A stretch of DNA of 64,000 nt, taken from assembly GCA_036345935.2 (NCBI GenBank), contig JADWOT020000002.1, positions 19,682,342-19,746,341 of the forward strand. Reading direction: 5' to 3'. Position numbers and translations under genes: made by a program. Position 1 is the first letter of the stretch. Every line of letters starts with the position of its first letter. Shown one piece after another: positions 11,072 to 22,332 of this stretch. Origin of the DNA: Taenia hydatigena (lineage: Eukaryota; Platyhelminthes; Cestoda; Cyclophyllidea; Taeniidae). The notes under the pieces were generated by a model, which was given only the letters and a program-made list of their open reading frames with translations, searched no databases and was not told the DNA's origin.

Positions 11072-13414
11072 GACTGCAAATATTGTGGTGGAGATTGTTT
11101 ATTGTTCTCCGGTGTTTCGTGCAGTCATTTTATACTGCTTTGAACTCACCTGATCCTCATGCATGGTGGCCCATGGCCGTACTTTAGGCACATGGCCGTA
11201 CTTTAGTCATCCATGTGATCGCCTTTATCATAGCTTTCAGGTGTCTTCACACCTCTACTTCTTCGGTCCCTGAAGAGCACAGCTTGTTTAATTTGAAACG
11301 TGCCAATGCAAGCCCACTTAGCAGGGAGGCAAGTGAGTGTAATGCATTCTGTGTCTCTCTCATCCACTTCCGATTTCATACCCTTGATATGAGAGGGAGT
11401 GCAGTCTGCGAAGGCCATCCCAACTCCAAATTCGCCTGTCTAATCTTGCAGGTAATAAGCACTTTCGAACCCCTAAATTAGTCCCTTGTTGCGTGCACCT
11501 CTCGAAATCTTGGCACTTCAATGCATTATATCTTGTTTAATAAGTTGATATACGTAAGCATTGCAGGTATGCTCCAGTTCAATGTACCCGCATCCCCACT
11601 CTATGACCTACATTTTTGCTTTCGTTTGGATGCCTATTCATTTGGCTAGAATCCTGTCAGTTTGCCTGCCTCACCAATGCCTTGTTAGACATGCAGGCTC
11701 ATTACTTGTCCTAACATCTAGCAAGCTGCAGCATTGTCCTTTCTTTTTTTGACTGCCTGTGCCTTAGCCTCACACATTGTCTCGGTTCTTCTCTCCTCTC
11801 GCCCAACTCCTCCCAGTCGATTGGTCATCTCTTCCACCATCGCCTCAATGTCTGCCTGCCTGCGTGCCTGTATATTTGACTACATTTCCACTGGCTTGCC
11901 TACCCACTCACTGCTGCGTTAGGCTGGCTAGCTTGATGACTGATTTGATTTCTGGCAGGCTGCGGCAATTGGTCATTAATGCGAGTTGCTCAATCAAATG
12001 CTCTCCACTGCATGTCGATAAAAGGCCATGACAGAGTTATTTTTTTGATCATAAAGAATGAATGGATTGTTGCATTTGCGATGACTAATAATACATGTCT
12101 AGCTAAACGTTCTCCATAATGCTTTCTAACGTATTCATACTCTTTACTATAGCCAAATATAGGGTGTAATCTGAGAAATAATCGTGAAACTAACTCGTTT
12201 GCATTGGTCATTGTCGAGTGGCATTTATTACTGTCAAGGTGCGAATTAATGCTTTGTATACCACGAAGACATTTACCCATTCGTTGCATGTGCGTCTCGT
12301 AAGCAGCAGTTGCAAGCAGTGTCGTAGGAGTTGAGGTCAAACTCCCTCTCCAACGAAATTTGTAAGCCGCCACGTTCTGCCGTTTCGTGCATTTAAAGAA
12401 GTCCAGGCACTAGACATCGTAGAAGTTCAAACGCTTGTTGGATTTGTGGCCGAGGCAGGCTTTGATGAATTTCCTACTGTACGTTCTTTTAGTAAGTCGA
12501 ACGCAAATTTCTACTAATGCACGCTTGTCGATATAATTTAGAACGGATCAAGAGCGCCAATTTTTCGTGGTATGCAAATAGCAAACTTGGCACTTCTCTG
12601 CCACATTTGTTTTTACTTCCAAAGTTTGCTGCTTCACCATCACTGGCTTCACCTCTACGTTTAATTTTCCGTTTGCTTTTTACATGTGAATAGTCGTGCT
12701 GCAGTTTTAATTGCGAAGTTACGATATTCTAGCTAATAAATAGCCGATACGTGTAGTGACGCTTGATTTGACACAAACATCCGCGCACATTTGTTCCCAA
12801 AAACTAGTGACTGGCCAAAATTGGAAGGAGATCTTACGAAAATAGTAAGGAGGATTCAAATACAATGAACAGGTGGACGGAAAATTGCCGCACACGAAAC
12901 TCATAACTCTTTTTGTTTTTACTCTTGGCAAGATTTTCTAGATCTCTAATTAAGTGGTGGTTGTACAGAATAGCCAAAAGAATAGGAAATCAGGGCTTAG
13001 GTTGAATTTCGATGGATGTAAATGTGAGCATTGCATTAACACTGCGTAAAATGCGGAGCAATCATGTACACATCTTCATTCGAGAGCAGTTCATCCTTGG
13101 AAGAGCCTCCAAGTGACACATTGGTGATGGTGACGGGTAAAACCATCAAATGAAGGCAAGTGTTTCATCTTTCCTCTTTAGTGATTAACTTCTACTCGTA
13201 GCATATGCGAGGATCCTGCTCTGCAGATTGTTGTAACTGGTTATCATCGCTTTCTGAGGGTTAACGAATCCACATTAACTCAATTCTGCATTGCGCCTGG
13301 ATTATATTCTCCATCAAACAATCCTAATCGAAGCCTCTAAAAGCACTTTATTTAATGCTACTAACTTATGCGATTGCGCAGAGCTGCCTTGAAGCATGTC
13401 TAACGGTAAGTGAA
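11072..13414. other. No gene recognised
   Basis: Short frames occur on both strands. One on the minus strand at 11990-12373 is open for 127 codons from TTG, with no recognisable domain and no clear splice context. The stretch near 11.55-11.93 kb is pyrimidine-rich with repeated TGCCTGCC motifs. Confidence 0.35.
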
Positions 13415-13640
13415 CTATTTCTGCTGCTGCGTTATCTTGCAGAGAAGTAGTGCATATCCATCCCTACCAGCAATTAGCAAAGGAAAGACGCACTCTGGAT
13501 GCACCAAAATTGACAGGATGCGTCGCTGGCTTTGGAGCTGACAAATACTATTTCGTCGCAGCACTAGAGAAATGGAAATAGTGCCTATCAGACTTGTGCA
13601 CAACTTATGTGCTCCTGACGAGGTTGCAATAGCCAATGCA
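13415..13640 (-). repeat. Dispersed repeat with CQLQSQR frame, copy 1
   Basis: The minus strand here aligns with the plus strand at 41840-42060. The best block encodes the same residues in both, (S/T)ICQLQSQR, with similar flanks on each side. The two copies lie about 28 kb apart in opposite orientation. Neither has a recognisable domain. The conserved reading frame suggests descent from coding sequence, either a gene family or a mobile element. Confidence 0.55.
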
Positions 13641-15063
13641 TGAAGAGAATTAATGCAAGCCCTGTTTTTACGAAAAATTGCTAACTTTTACTGTCTCTGC
13701 TACTCTCGATTTTGTCGCCTTAACCCTTCCCATTTGCCTGCGTTAATTCTTGCCCTCATTGTAGAGGAGAGTAAGGTTGACAGCCTCTCAGGAGCAGGCG
13801 AAGAATAGTAATAGTTCTGTTGGAAGGAAATGAATGGAGAAATTCGATAAGGTAGAAGGAGAAGGAAATAGAAAGAGGTAAAAAAAGTGGGAAGGGTTTG
13901 GAAGAAAATGCAGTGATATTAAGCTTTGATGGCTATGCAGTGTGTAGGGCTCATTGCAAACACTTTATTTCCTCCATTCGGACATCCCTTTTATTTATTT
14001 GTCCATCTACCCTCTGTTCAAGCAGACGTTGAAAGCATGCTTAGTGTAATTTACTGGGATAATTACAATCAAGGATGAACTTGAAGCTGGTGCCTGTGAT
14101 GTGGACTCACGGACTTCTCTTGACAGGTCCAGTCGGAAAAGCTGTCATCAAATTTGATGGAAAGAGAATTGCAGCAAAGTGAAGCCAAAGGAACCCAAAG
14201 GAAGAGATGCCATCACCTAGCCTTATTTTCTACGAATTTCAACACCTCCCAACGCTTTTGCCTTTTGAAGCCCTTTGAACGGAGAAACAAAGGGCACAGT
14301 CTACGAGGACAAAACGAAACAGGAGAAGGGTGATGAGAATGAATTGAAATGCAGTATGGACGATATCGTAGAGTGCTGCGACGGTTATATTGCCTCGTGT
14401 TATTCTAATTGAATTCTTCCTTCTTAACACGTGCTACATGAAGTGTGTCGTGTGACCTATTGCAGAGTCATGTTTGCTGGCTGATAGAGCACAATTTATT
14501 TTAGTTGCGATTTGGCAGATGAATTAAAACGCATGTGCGCCTCTTCATTGTGACTGAACTACACACGCTCTTTGGCAGAGAGATGGAAGTGTCAAAGCTT
14601 TCCTCAAAGCCTCCCAACTTTGCGCACCATGCGAACCCGGAATTTAGTTCACGATCAAAGCAACCTCAATACCAACCTTCAATTCACCGCAGCATTATTT
14701 TGAAATAACCTAAATATTTGCGCATGTATAATTTCCCATATTCTAAAAAAAGAACGAAATTAAAGCCAAATGATGTAATGGAATGGATAATAGCTCACAA
14801 GATTTCGGCGATCGAGACCTTGGTCTATTTAACGACGAAATCTTCACCTACTTCAAATCGATGGTTTCCTACTTTACTTTTTTAACAGTTTGGTGATATG
14901 CTTGACCCAAATCTACAGGTATTAGAGTGTCTTTTCTTGTAGTAAATGTCTGGCAAGAAAAGTGCTTAGCGTAATTGCTCTTACCCTAGTAAGCACAATG
15001 ATACATTTTGATGTGGCCCAGACTCTGCAAGTAAAGCGGATGGGAGAAAAAAATACACCTTAC
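13641..15063. other. No gene recognised
   Basis: AT-rich sequence with purine-rich patches (13.83-13.91 kb, GAAGGAGAAGG-like). No frame has supporting splice signals. Confidence 0.35.
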
Positions 15064-15244
15064 GAAGAAAGGAGGAGGAGGAAAAGCACCATAGGCACAG
15101 GCGTCATCGTTACCGTCGCCGATGCAACGCATAATGGTGAGCAGGTGCTCATGCTCCTCCATGTAGTCTGCCCTCATCTGCGTCGCCTCCACTGTACAGC
15201 CCATCTCACCAAATTCCTTTTCCTTCGCTGCACCATCGCAGACT
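15064..15244 (-). CDS. Internal coding exon, unknown protein
   Basis: This is one of the better-bounded exons in the window. On the minus strand a long pyrimidine tract and acceptor (TTTGCCCTCTCTTTAG) starts the exon and TTC|GTAAGG ends it. The 181 bases hold one base of a split codon plus 60 complete codons with no stop. The peptide is acidic and helical in the middle (RADYMEEHEHLLTIMRC), then Asp/Gly-rich, ending in a Phe/Pro run (GAFPPPPFF). I do not recognise the family. Neighbouring exons should lie above 15.25 kb and below 15.06 kb but were not identified with confidence. The plus-strand frame of 170 codons over the same bases (14962-15474) is judged a shadow. Confidence 0.5.
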
Positions 15245-17292
15245 CTAAAGAGAGGGCAAATGGAAAAATGAGTAGGAATAAGAGCAGAACCCGTTTATCA
15301 GTCTTCCTACCACACTTCTTACCTGGTAAATTGATTTCGCAGGGATCGAAAACGTCAGCAGTTTCCTACCGCCATTACAATTCTCTACGAAGCATCACGA
15401 CATCCATGTTTTGCTTTCGGGAATCATCATCATATTCCTCATTCTTCGCACAAATTAAACCTTCATTTTTATGAAGGCCGTCTGCTATCGCAGACGTCGC
15501 AGCTTGCTGTTTCATCAACACGCTTACCAATGATGTTCGTTTTACCAATTTAACTCTACCACCTAAATCCACTACTCATTTTAGCCCTCCTGTGAAAGGT
15601 GACGATTCACTTTCGCAATCAAACTGCTCCAAATGCTGGCGATCTCTATCCTTGGGGCCGACCCTTCTACCGACATATCGAGTCTGCATCAAATATGATT
15701 TGAGCGAAAGGTCACAACTAAAATCTGTTTGCTAAGAGAATACCGGTGGTCTTACAGAAATGACACCCGAGCATGAGCAAGAGCAATTTAAGCACTGCCC
15801 TATTAATATTTGATGAATTTGGCTTTATAGATTGGCACCTGTGGCATTTAGTTCTAAAGAATTGATATTTATTAGAAAGCTGCACGGCCACGTGACATTG
15901 CTCCTTCTGCCCTTGGATTTAGAAGCTGATTAATTGTGGGCAATGAAATCAAAATCGAAAGAAAGAATTGATAATAATAAAGGGGCATTTTCTATCCCTC
16001 TGCTAATGTTGACGAGAATCCAGCTGGTGCATAATCATGACGTTCGCTTAACGTGCGACGTTCGTCATTTCATTTCCACAGAGACTGCCTAAGACTGCGA
16101 AAATAAGGTCTTCACTGGGCTAATTCTGTAAGTGTTATGTGAATTATGGTCAAATGCTTTTATGGAGAATTGAAGTCAATTTGGCAATTAACACGAGAAT
16201 ATTGAAGACACCACCCGAAAGGACCTTTAGCTGACAAATCAAGGGAAATAAATGTCCCTGCTTCTCACTTTAGCTGACAAAATCTGGTACAATACTGAGA
16301 TCCCACTTTACTGGTCTCAAGATCACCTGCCATTTTAAGATGGGTGCGTTTAACTGGGGGCTACAAGGGCATACTGTATGCTGTCCATACAGCACAACTA
16401 ACACCCGTTGAAGTCATTTAGTATCAGGTGAGAGGTGGGTTGTATTTCTTTCATATTAATCCAAAGAGTCCGTGTAGCATGAACCACAGTCAGTCTACAG
16501 ACATAGATGTGGTAAACAATGATGCTGGATAGGCGATGTCAGTGTTGAGGTTGGAGTTTACTTGCAGTGCTGTGTTGGTGTCCGTCAGTTGGGTAAGGGA
16601 GCACATAAAATCCGCGACCCCTCCGTGCCTATGTGCTTTTGAGTGGCCTTCCAGCAAACAAAGTCGCTTATGCACTGAGCTTTGCTTTTTTACTTTACTA
16701 GAATGGTTAGACTCTCACTGAGGATGCAAACAATGATTGTGTCTAGCATTGGGAGAAAATTTTGGTAGAAGAGGAGCTGTAACAATAATCTGCGTGGAAA
16801 TTTATTGGAAAATTCACTTCGTAGAGCAAGCCTTTGCTACAGCTTTGCTTGCACAGATACAATGCAATTTGCTCAGCAGATTCTGTAATGGATCTTAACA
16901 AGCACAGAAAGTTTGCAACACTGAAGAAACTCAATAAAAGAGATTTGATACTTTCCGCAAAATAGACGAAAATAGGTTGGGTTGAGGTTATCGTCTCATC
17001 TAAACAAATAATATCCGCACACACCAGCACTGAGTAAGCAAGATCTTATGTGTTCTCTGGAAAACTTTAGCTTTCCCTTAGAAAGTGTGCTGTGAATGGT
17101 AGAGTCTCCGGCCTTCCATCACTGAAGGTTTGAGAATGACGTTTGCCCTTGGCATCTAGGTGACATGATTGCCCGTAATTTGCATGCTTTGTAGCAGATA
17201 GCACATTGCTCCACTACTGGTGCACTTCATTGTAGACACTGAGGCCGAATAGATTGCCTTAATACCATGGAGAAATGGGTTGCAACTCATAA
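15245..17292. other. No gene recognised; possible intron of the 15.1 kb gene
   Basis: A minus-strand frame at 15375-15572 is open for 65 codons and crosses a GTAAGC donor near 15530, so an additional small exon is possible. Nothing else could be supported. Confidence 0.3.
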
Positions 17293-17384
17293 ATGAGTTG
17301 CAGAATGAGGTTTGTTTTCTTCAGTTTGAGTCGTGCATTTCTGATCATGCTAGTTTTGGCATGCGTGGGATATCTCTACTGCTT
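17293..17384 (+). CDS. Possible signal-peptide exon of an EG95-like gene
   Basis: An ATG opens a peptide with a strongly hydrophobic core (FLIMLVLACVGYLYC) preceded by Arg residues, typical of a signal peptide or signal anchor. A possible phase-1 donor (TTAG|GTGGAC) would join it to the FN3 exon at about 17749, which also begins in phase 1. In this family exon 1 encodes the signal peptide and ends in phase 1, so the arrangement fits. The donor is weak, and the same frame runs on to 17565 through a Ser/Asn-rich stretch and ends near a better donor. A type II membrane protein start is therefore an alternative. Confidence 0.3.
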
Positions 17385-17748
17385 AGGTGGACGATCGGTG
17401 TGGGGATCCACTGAAAGTAACAGTAGCAGTAACAGTGCGGAACCCTTGCCGAAAAATGGGACTGGAACCAAATTGGCTGTCTTGTCATATGCACAAGAAG
17501 TTTGTCTTTCACTGTGCATTACGCATACGCGTGCAATCAGAACTGTTAAAATTCGGTGTAAGTGATATTACTTAATGACTGCTATCTCCAGTACGACATG
17601 CGGGTAAAATGGTGCATTTTGAAGTCTTTTACGCACTAATCTTAGCTAGTAGAATGAAATTGTCGGAATAAATTATATTATGTCGCGTTAAAATATGTTG
17701 TGTTGTGTTAAATTTTGGAAATGACTGCGGCAAAAGCGATCGATGTAG

Positions 17749-18028
17749 GAGGAACCCCGATTTCTCACTTCTATCACTGGAATCTTGTGGGCCCTCAAAC
17801 CTATCTGCTGAGTTGGGAAATTCCTAACCTGGTCGACCTCGGTGCCAGCCGAATCTCTCTGAATGCACTAGCGGCTGATCTAGTTGTCGATCCGTCTATG
17901 AGAATTTCCTATTTCTCACTGGGAGGGATCGCTCTCGGCATGAGAAACTGTACAATGTTCGTATCGAAGCATTTAAAGATAAAGTCAGCGTTTGGCCTTA
18001 AAGTAAGAAATAAGAACACAGCCTATAG
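17749..18028 (+). CDS. EG95-like fibronectin type III exon
   Basis: The frame encodes an FN3 domain of the taeniid oncosphere-antigen type. Visible features are a Pro-containing entry strand, the pattern LLSWEIPNLVDL around the core Trp, a RISLNALAADL strand, an Asn-glycosylation site (NCT) and a closing SAFGLKV strand. From memory of the family, length and order of these blocks match EG95-group domains better than generic FN3 domains. The exon would start after AG at 17747-17748 in phase 1 and end at AG|GTAAGC (18028). Another donor (AAA|GTAAGA) lies at 18002. The pyrimidine tract before the acceptor is poor. No hydrophobic C-terminal exon could be found in the next 1.2 kb, so this may be a divergent gene with a distant last exon or a relic. 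Confidence 0.5.
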
Positions 18029-21000
18029 GTAAGCTGATGCTTGTAACTCGGTGCACATTGTTGTCACACGATGGAATGTAGGTTAGATTTAGCGTGCCCC
18101 ACTACTTGCGCTGTGATGGACAACAAATGGCCGCATTCTTGCGATCACCTCTTCGGGCTTACTTCAAAGAGAAGGCTTGGAAGAGTTATGCTTTTGTAGA
18201 GTTAATAGATTCGCTTAACGAAACATAGTTGATAAGTGGCAATTTAAAAATAATGCCATGGGAAAGAGCACAAGTATATCAGGTTCTTTTTTGCTTTAAT
18301 TTCGTTTTGATTGCCCGGAAGAGGTTTTAAATACACGGTATTTATTGACGTAGTTTAAGTGTGCCGCCTCTTCTGCCAAAGAATCAAAATAGAAGAAAGA
18401 CAATAATTTGAGAAATGTGTGACTTTTGCGTAGTTGTTTGCCACTTATCTGAGATCCACAACACTTCGATTCGCATTGAGAGGTTTTCCTACTTCTCGTT
18501 TGCTTAAGGTCGCATTCTTTCATAGGAAAAGCACTGTTAAATAGCAAAGGAGAGCGACTTCATAAAGCCTTGGATGCTTATACCATAAATCTTAAAGGCG
18601 TATACTTCGGCTTCAGCATTAAAGTAGAATTATTCAAAATGAGCCTAATTACTTGTCAATCGCACCATCACTCATCTCAAATTAGTAATGCTTTCAGTGA
18701 ATTTGCATTTAGTTGGATTATGCGTGAATCTTGTAGAAACCTGCATCATCCCGTGATTGACGGCAGTGGTTTTGTAGTAGTTTTTTATTAGATTTTGTGT
18801 TTATCCATTCCTTCTCCACTGCCGCTGCGTCGCGGACGAATAAAATTTTACTAAAACTTGCAGCTATGATTCACATTTCCGTAGGTAGATGTGCAATACA
18901 CATGCATTTTGTAAAGTTCTTTTGATCTAGAAGAGGGTAACATGTGCACTTACCTTCTGCTGTACAGCAGCGGTGTGATTTATTGCATGTTCAAACTCAC
19001 GGAAGCTTGAGATCATGCAGTTTATGCGTCTACCCTGAGCCACGATCCAAAGCGCATGCCGGTGGTCTGCCATTCTTCATGATCCTTAGTCATATTCCCT
19101 CGCCTACAGTACTTTGGCCTACTACTACTTCAGGGCAGATTCGAGGTTTCAGAGTGCAACATCACCGAAACTTCATACTAAAGATCATTGAGCAAATTTT
19201 ACTATCGAACACACCGAAAACATCTCTACAAATTTTGTGAACTAAAAAATTTGTAAATGATCCAATGGCTTATTAATAAGAGAAATTGAAGTAAACATAA
19301 CAGCAACAGTAAGGGAATACGCATTCCAAGATAAGACGAATGTTTTTTGTTCTTAAGCAAAAGGAGGTGAAATTCACTCTAACCCAACCATGTTCACTGC
19401 GTATCGGCTATAACGCAGTCAGTACTGACTAGAATTGGTCTCTTCAAATCTGTCAACGTAAATCAAGCGCGTGAGCACCGAGGCTGAAGAGATTGGTGGC
19501 TACCTACCATTCACACTAACAGCAGCGTTATTAAAGCTATCGTCCTTCCAGCGCAGCATTAAAGCTTCACCCTCTCTCGTTGTATGGCTTAACAAGGCAA
19601 AATTCAACTTTTACTTCTACCACTGACGTCAGAGAACCCTTCGACCTCTACGTGCCTCTCACGAAACTCATTTCCAAATCCAAGTTAGAGAACTGCTGCA
19701 GTCCTGCTTAACTCGTCCTCAAGAAGAACAAAACAGTCACCGATCAGAGAGGCTTCCCTCGACACCAGACAGTGATAAAGACAACGAAGAGTAACATAAG
19801 GAAACTGCAACTGCTGGACAAATGGGAATTCCATGGCTCACATCGAATCAGCATCAATTCATGGAAAAGGGAAGACTTAATGTGTTTGGAGAGGAAGTGA
19901 GGTAGACAGTGAAAGATGCAGGATGTGGAGAACCCGGCTTTGGAGGAATGGGAATTCGGGACCAAGTCAATTAGCCAAAGTCCAACATTTGCTCCAAAAT
20001 CGTCTTAAGTCTGTGAATGATCATGAAATTGTTACTGTTAAACTCAAGTAGACGTGCTTATCCCTTAAGGTCAGTGTTGCGATTCTCATTCTCTGATGCA
20101 ATTTCTTAATGCAGATTGCCGTTCTGTGTAGGAAGATTTATCTATACGCGTTGGAGCATCTGCCCTCACTAGCCGACAGCCAGCAGGTTATCAGCCTGTG
20201 TGTAGCACGCGTCCTGCGAAATTGCGCGTTGGTCGTCTCGCATATCATCATTATAAGTCCAACGTTTGGCGTATTCCTTCAGCATGGGTATATTAGCATC
20301 CTTACACGCACGTAGACATTAAAAATAAAGCGACGATTCCACTTACGAGAAGTTTATTTGCACATCAAGGAATTGTAATAATAACTGACTCCACAAAGTT
20401 GCAATGATGTGACTTTCGCCACCGAGATAAACGGATTGCACCTCATTACTTTCCTATTTTCTATTTTACAATCCCAATCTCCTCTCCATTTCCATGCAAC
20501 ATCATCCTTGCTCTACTTCAGTAGTACTTTGTTATTTTGCATGCTCCATGTATCCTGATTTTCGAATCCTAGGTGCAAATGTGAATCACTACGAAAAAAA
20601 TTACTCAACCAAAGGACCATCACTGAGATGTGATTATGAACTGCGAGATTCAGCTAACACTGGTGCAAAATACGATAGTGCTGGCTGTGTGTCGCGCTTA
20701 GTGAAAGTGAGAAGGACATGACGCCTGCATTGAGTGACGACTACAGCAGCGGGCTTGAGGCAATTGTGGGCCACTTCAATGTTGATCCACACACTGGTGT
20801 CAATTTGTCTAAGAGCCCTGTTTCTGGACCTACACACTGCACACCTCTCGCCTTCCTTCTCAAGGCTTCAGAACTATCAGATTAGTATGCGAATGATCTC
20901 CTGATTTTAATTTGACATTATTTACGCCCATTACTTCCATTCATGTTGCGGTCTTAAAGCTAATCAAATCCTTTGCACCGGAATTCGTGGCGTTGCTTCA

Positions 21001-22101
21001 TCACCACTTGCCAATCGTATTGTAGGATAAAAAAGTATCGCGATATTTTAATACGGAGGGTGTGGAAGTATTGGGCATTTGAAAGTGTCATGAAGTCCAC
21101 TCTCTAGAAAATGACACAAATTCTTTGAGTGATTGTTGAATACTAATCAGTTTAAAGGGTGAATAAGCAAAAGACCCTATTTTTTAATCGCGGTTCATAT
21201 TCAGTCCCAAATGTCAAATTCTATCTGAACTTTGGCATTGACCCACTGGATCCTACATACGCTTCCAGCACATAAACCTCCTTTTCCGATAAATCCTTCG
21301 ACGGAGGAAGGAAGGCAGGTTTGCAAGACGTGTAGTCCGACAAGCAGACTGACATTTTGGGCATTTAAGCACACACCTTCAATGCATTATCGGTGATGAT
21401 CTCTAAAATGTTAGGCTGAAGAATTAAATCAAATATTTGTGGCAATAAAGCAGGAATTACACCTTCAAATTAAGGCTGAAAATCTTATTTATCGTTCCTT
21501 GTGGTTATATAATAGCAGTAAAAATGAATTAGCATTGTTAGCTTAATAGGTTATCAAATGTTGAGCAAGGATCGTCTACCGGTGTGACCACAAAGAACTG
21601 TGGTTTTGGGCTGACGACGTGAATGAGTGGCATAAATAATTGCCGAGAGTGTAGTTATGTGCTGGACCTCTAGTGAGTTGTAGAATTGAGGGCATTGTGA
21701 CACGTCTAACGAATCACACATTGAAAATGATTATTAAAATTACTTCAGTGGAAAATTACACATTCACTTCCTCTATAAATATTTAGTGAAAGGGGATTGA
21801 TCTCTGTGTCTCTGGCCAAAACAGGGTCTGGAAATCATAACCAGCCAATCTTTGAAGTAACATCCCTGCCTGTTCGGTCGCGAAATCATTTGAATCCAGC
21901 AGCAAAGGCTACCAATCAGGAAAGCCAAAGCCGCAATCCACTTGTTACCTATTTTAATGGCATCGGAGCTGGAGGGAGGAGGGATTAGGTGATAAAAGTC
22001 AAACATTGCTAACGCTGTATGCCCTACATTAACTGCGCGGTCACGTCGAAGCTCTCACCATCTGTCGAACGTACCTCGTGTGCGTCTGTGTTCCTTTTAG
22101 G
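18029..22101. other. No gene recognised
   Basis: Expected location of the third exon of the EG95-like gene, but no short hydrophobic terminal exon with an acceptor was seen. Small frames occur throughout (for example 18570-18791, 18944-19240 and 20494-20721 on the plus strand) without supporting context. Confidence 0.3.
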
Positions 22102-22229
22102 GTTTCCATCCCATCCTTATTTGCATAACGGTACCGATATCAAGCAAGCTTTGAACAAGTTTGCTACAATTTCTGCCGTAGCAAACGCCTTTAATAAAAA
22201 TTGGATCATGAACTTATCTGCCTCGGGTA
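22102..22229 (+). CDS. Candidate exon, strand ambiguous
   Basis: On the plus strand a good acceptor (GTGTTCCTTTTAG) is followed by about 42 open codons (HNGTDIKQALNKFATISAV) up to a possible donor (TCGG|GTATGG). The minus strand is open over the same bases. It has its own acceptor (TTTTATGGAATGCAG) and a stop at 22117, giving a peptide that begins SQATIPEADKFMIQF. Both readings look protein-like and I cannot choose between them. No family is recognised. Confidence 0.3.
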
Positions 22230-22332
22230 TGGTTGCTTGAGAACCTGCATTCCATAAAATAAGCAAACAGCCACGTTTCGCATTTTCGTCTATTTGTTTA
22301 AACAGCGTGAACAGCTTGGTGAAGAGGAACAT

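Noticed and set aside
14962..15474. 170-codon plus-strand open frame
   Set aside because: It overlaps the better-supported minus-strand exon at 15064-15244, starts at TTG and has no supporting splice signals or domain.
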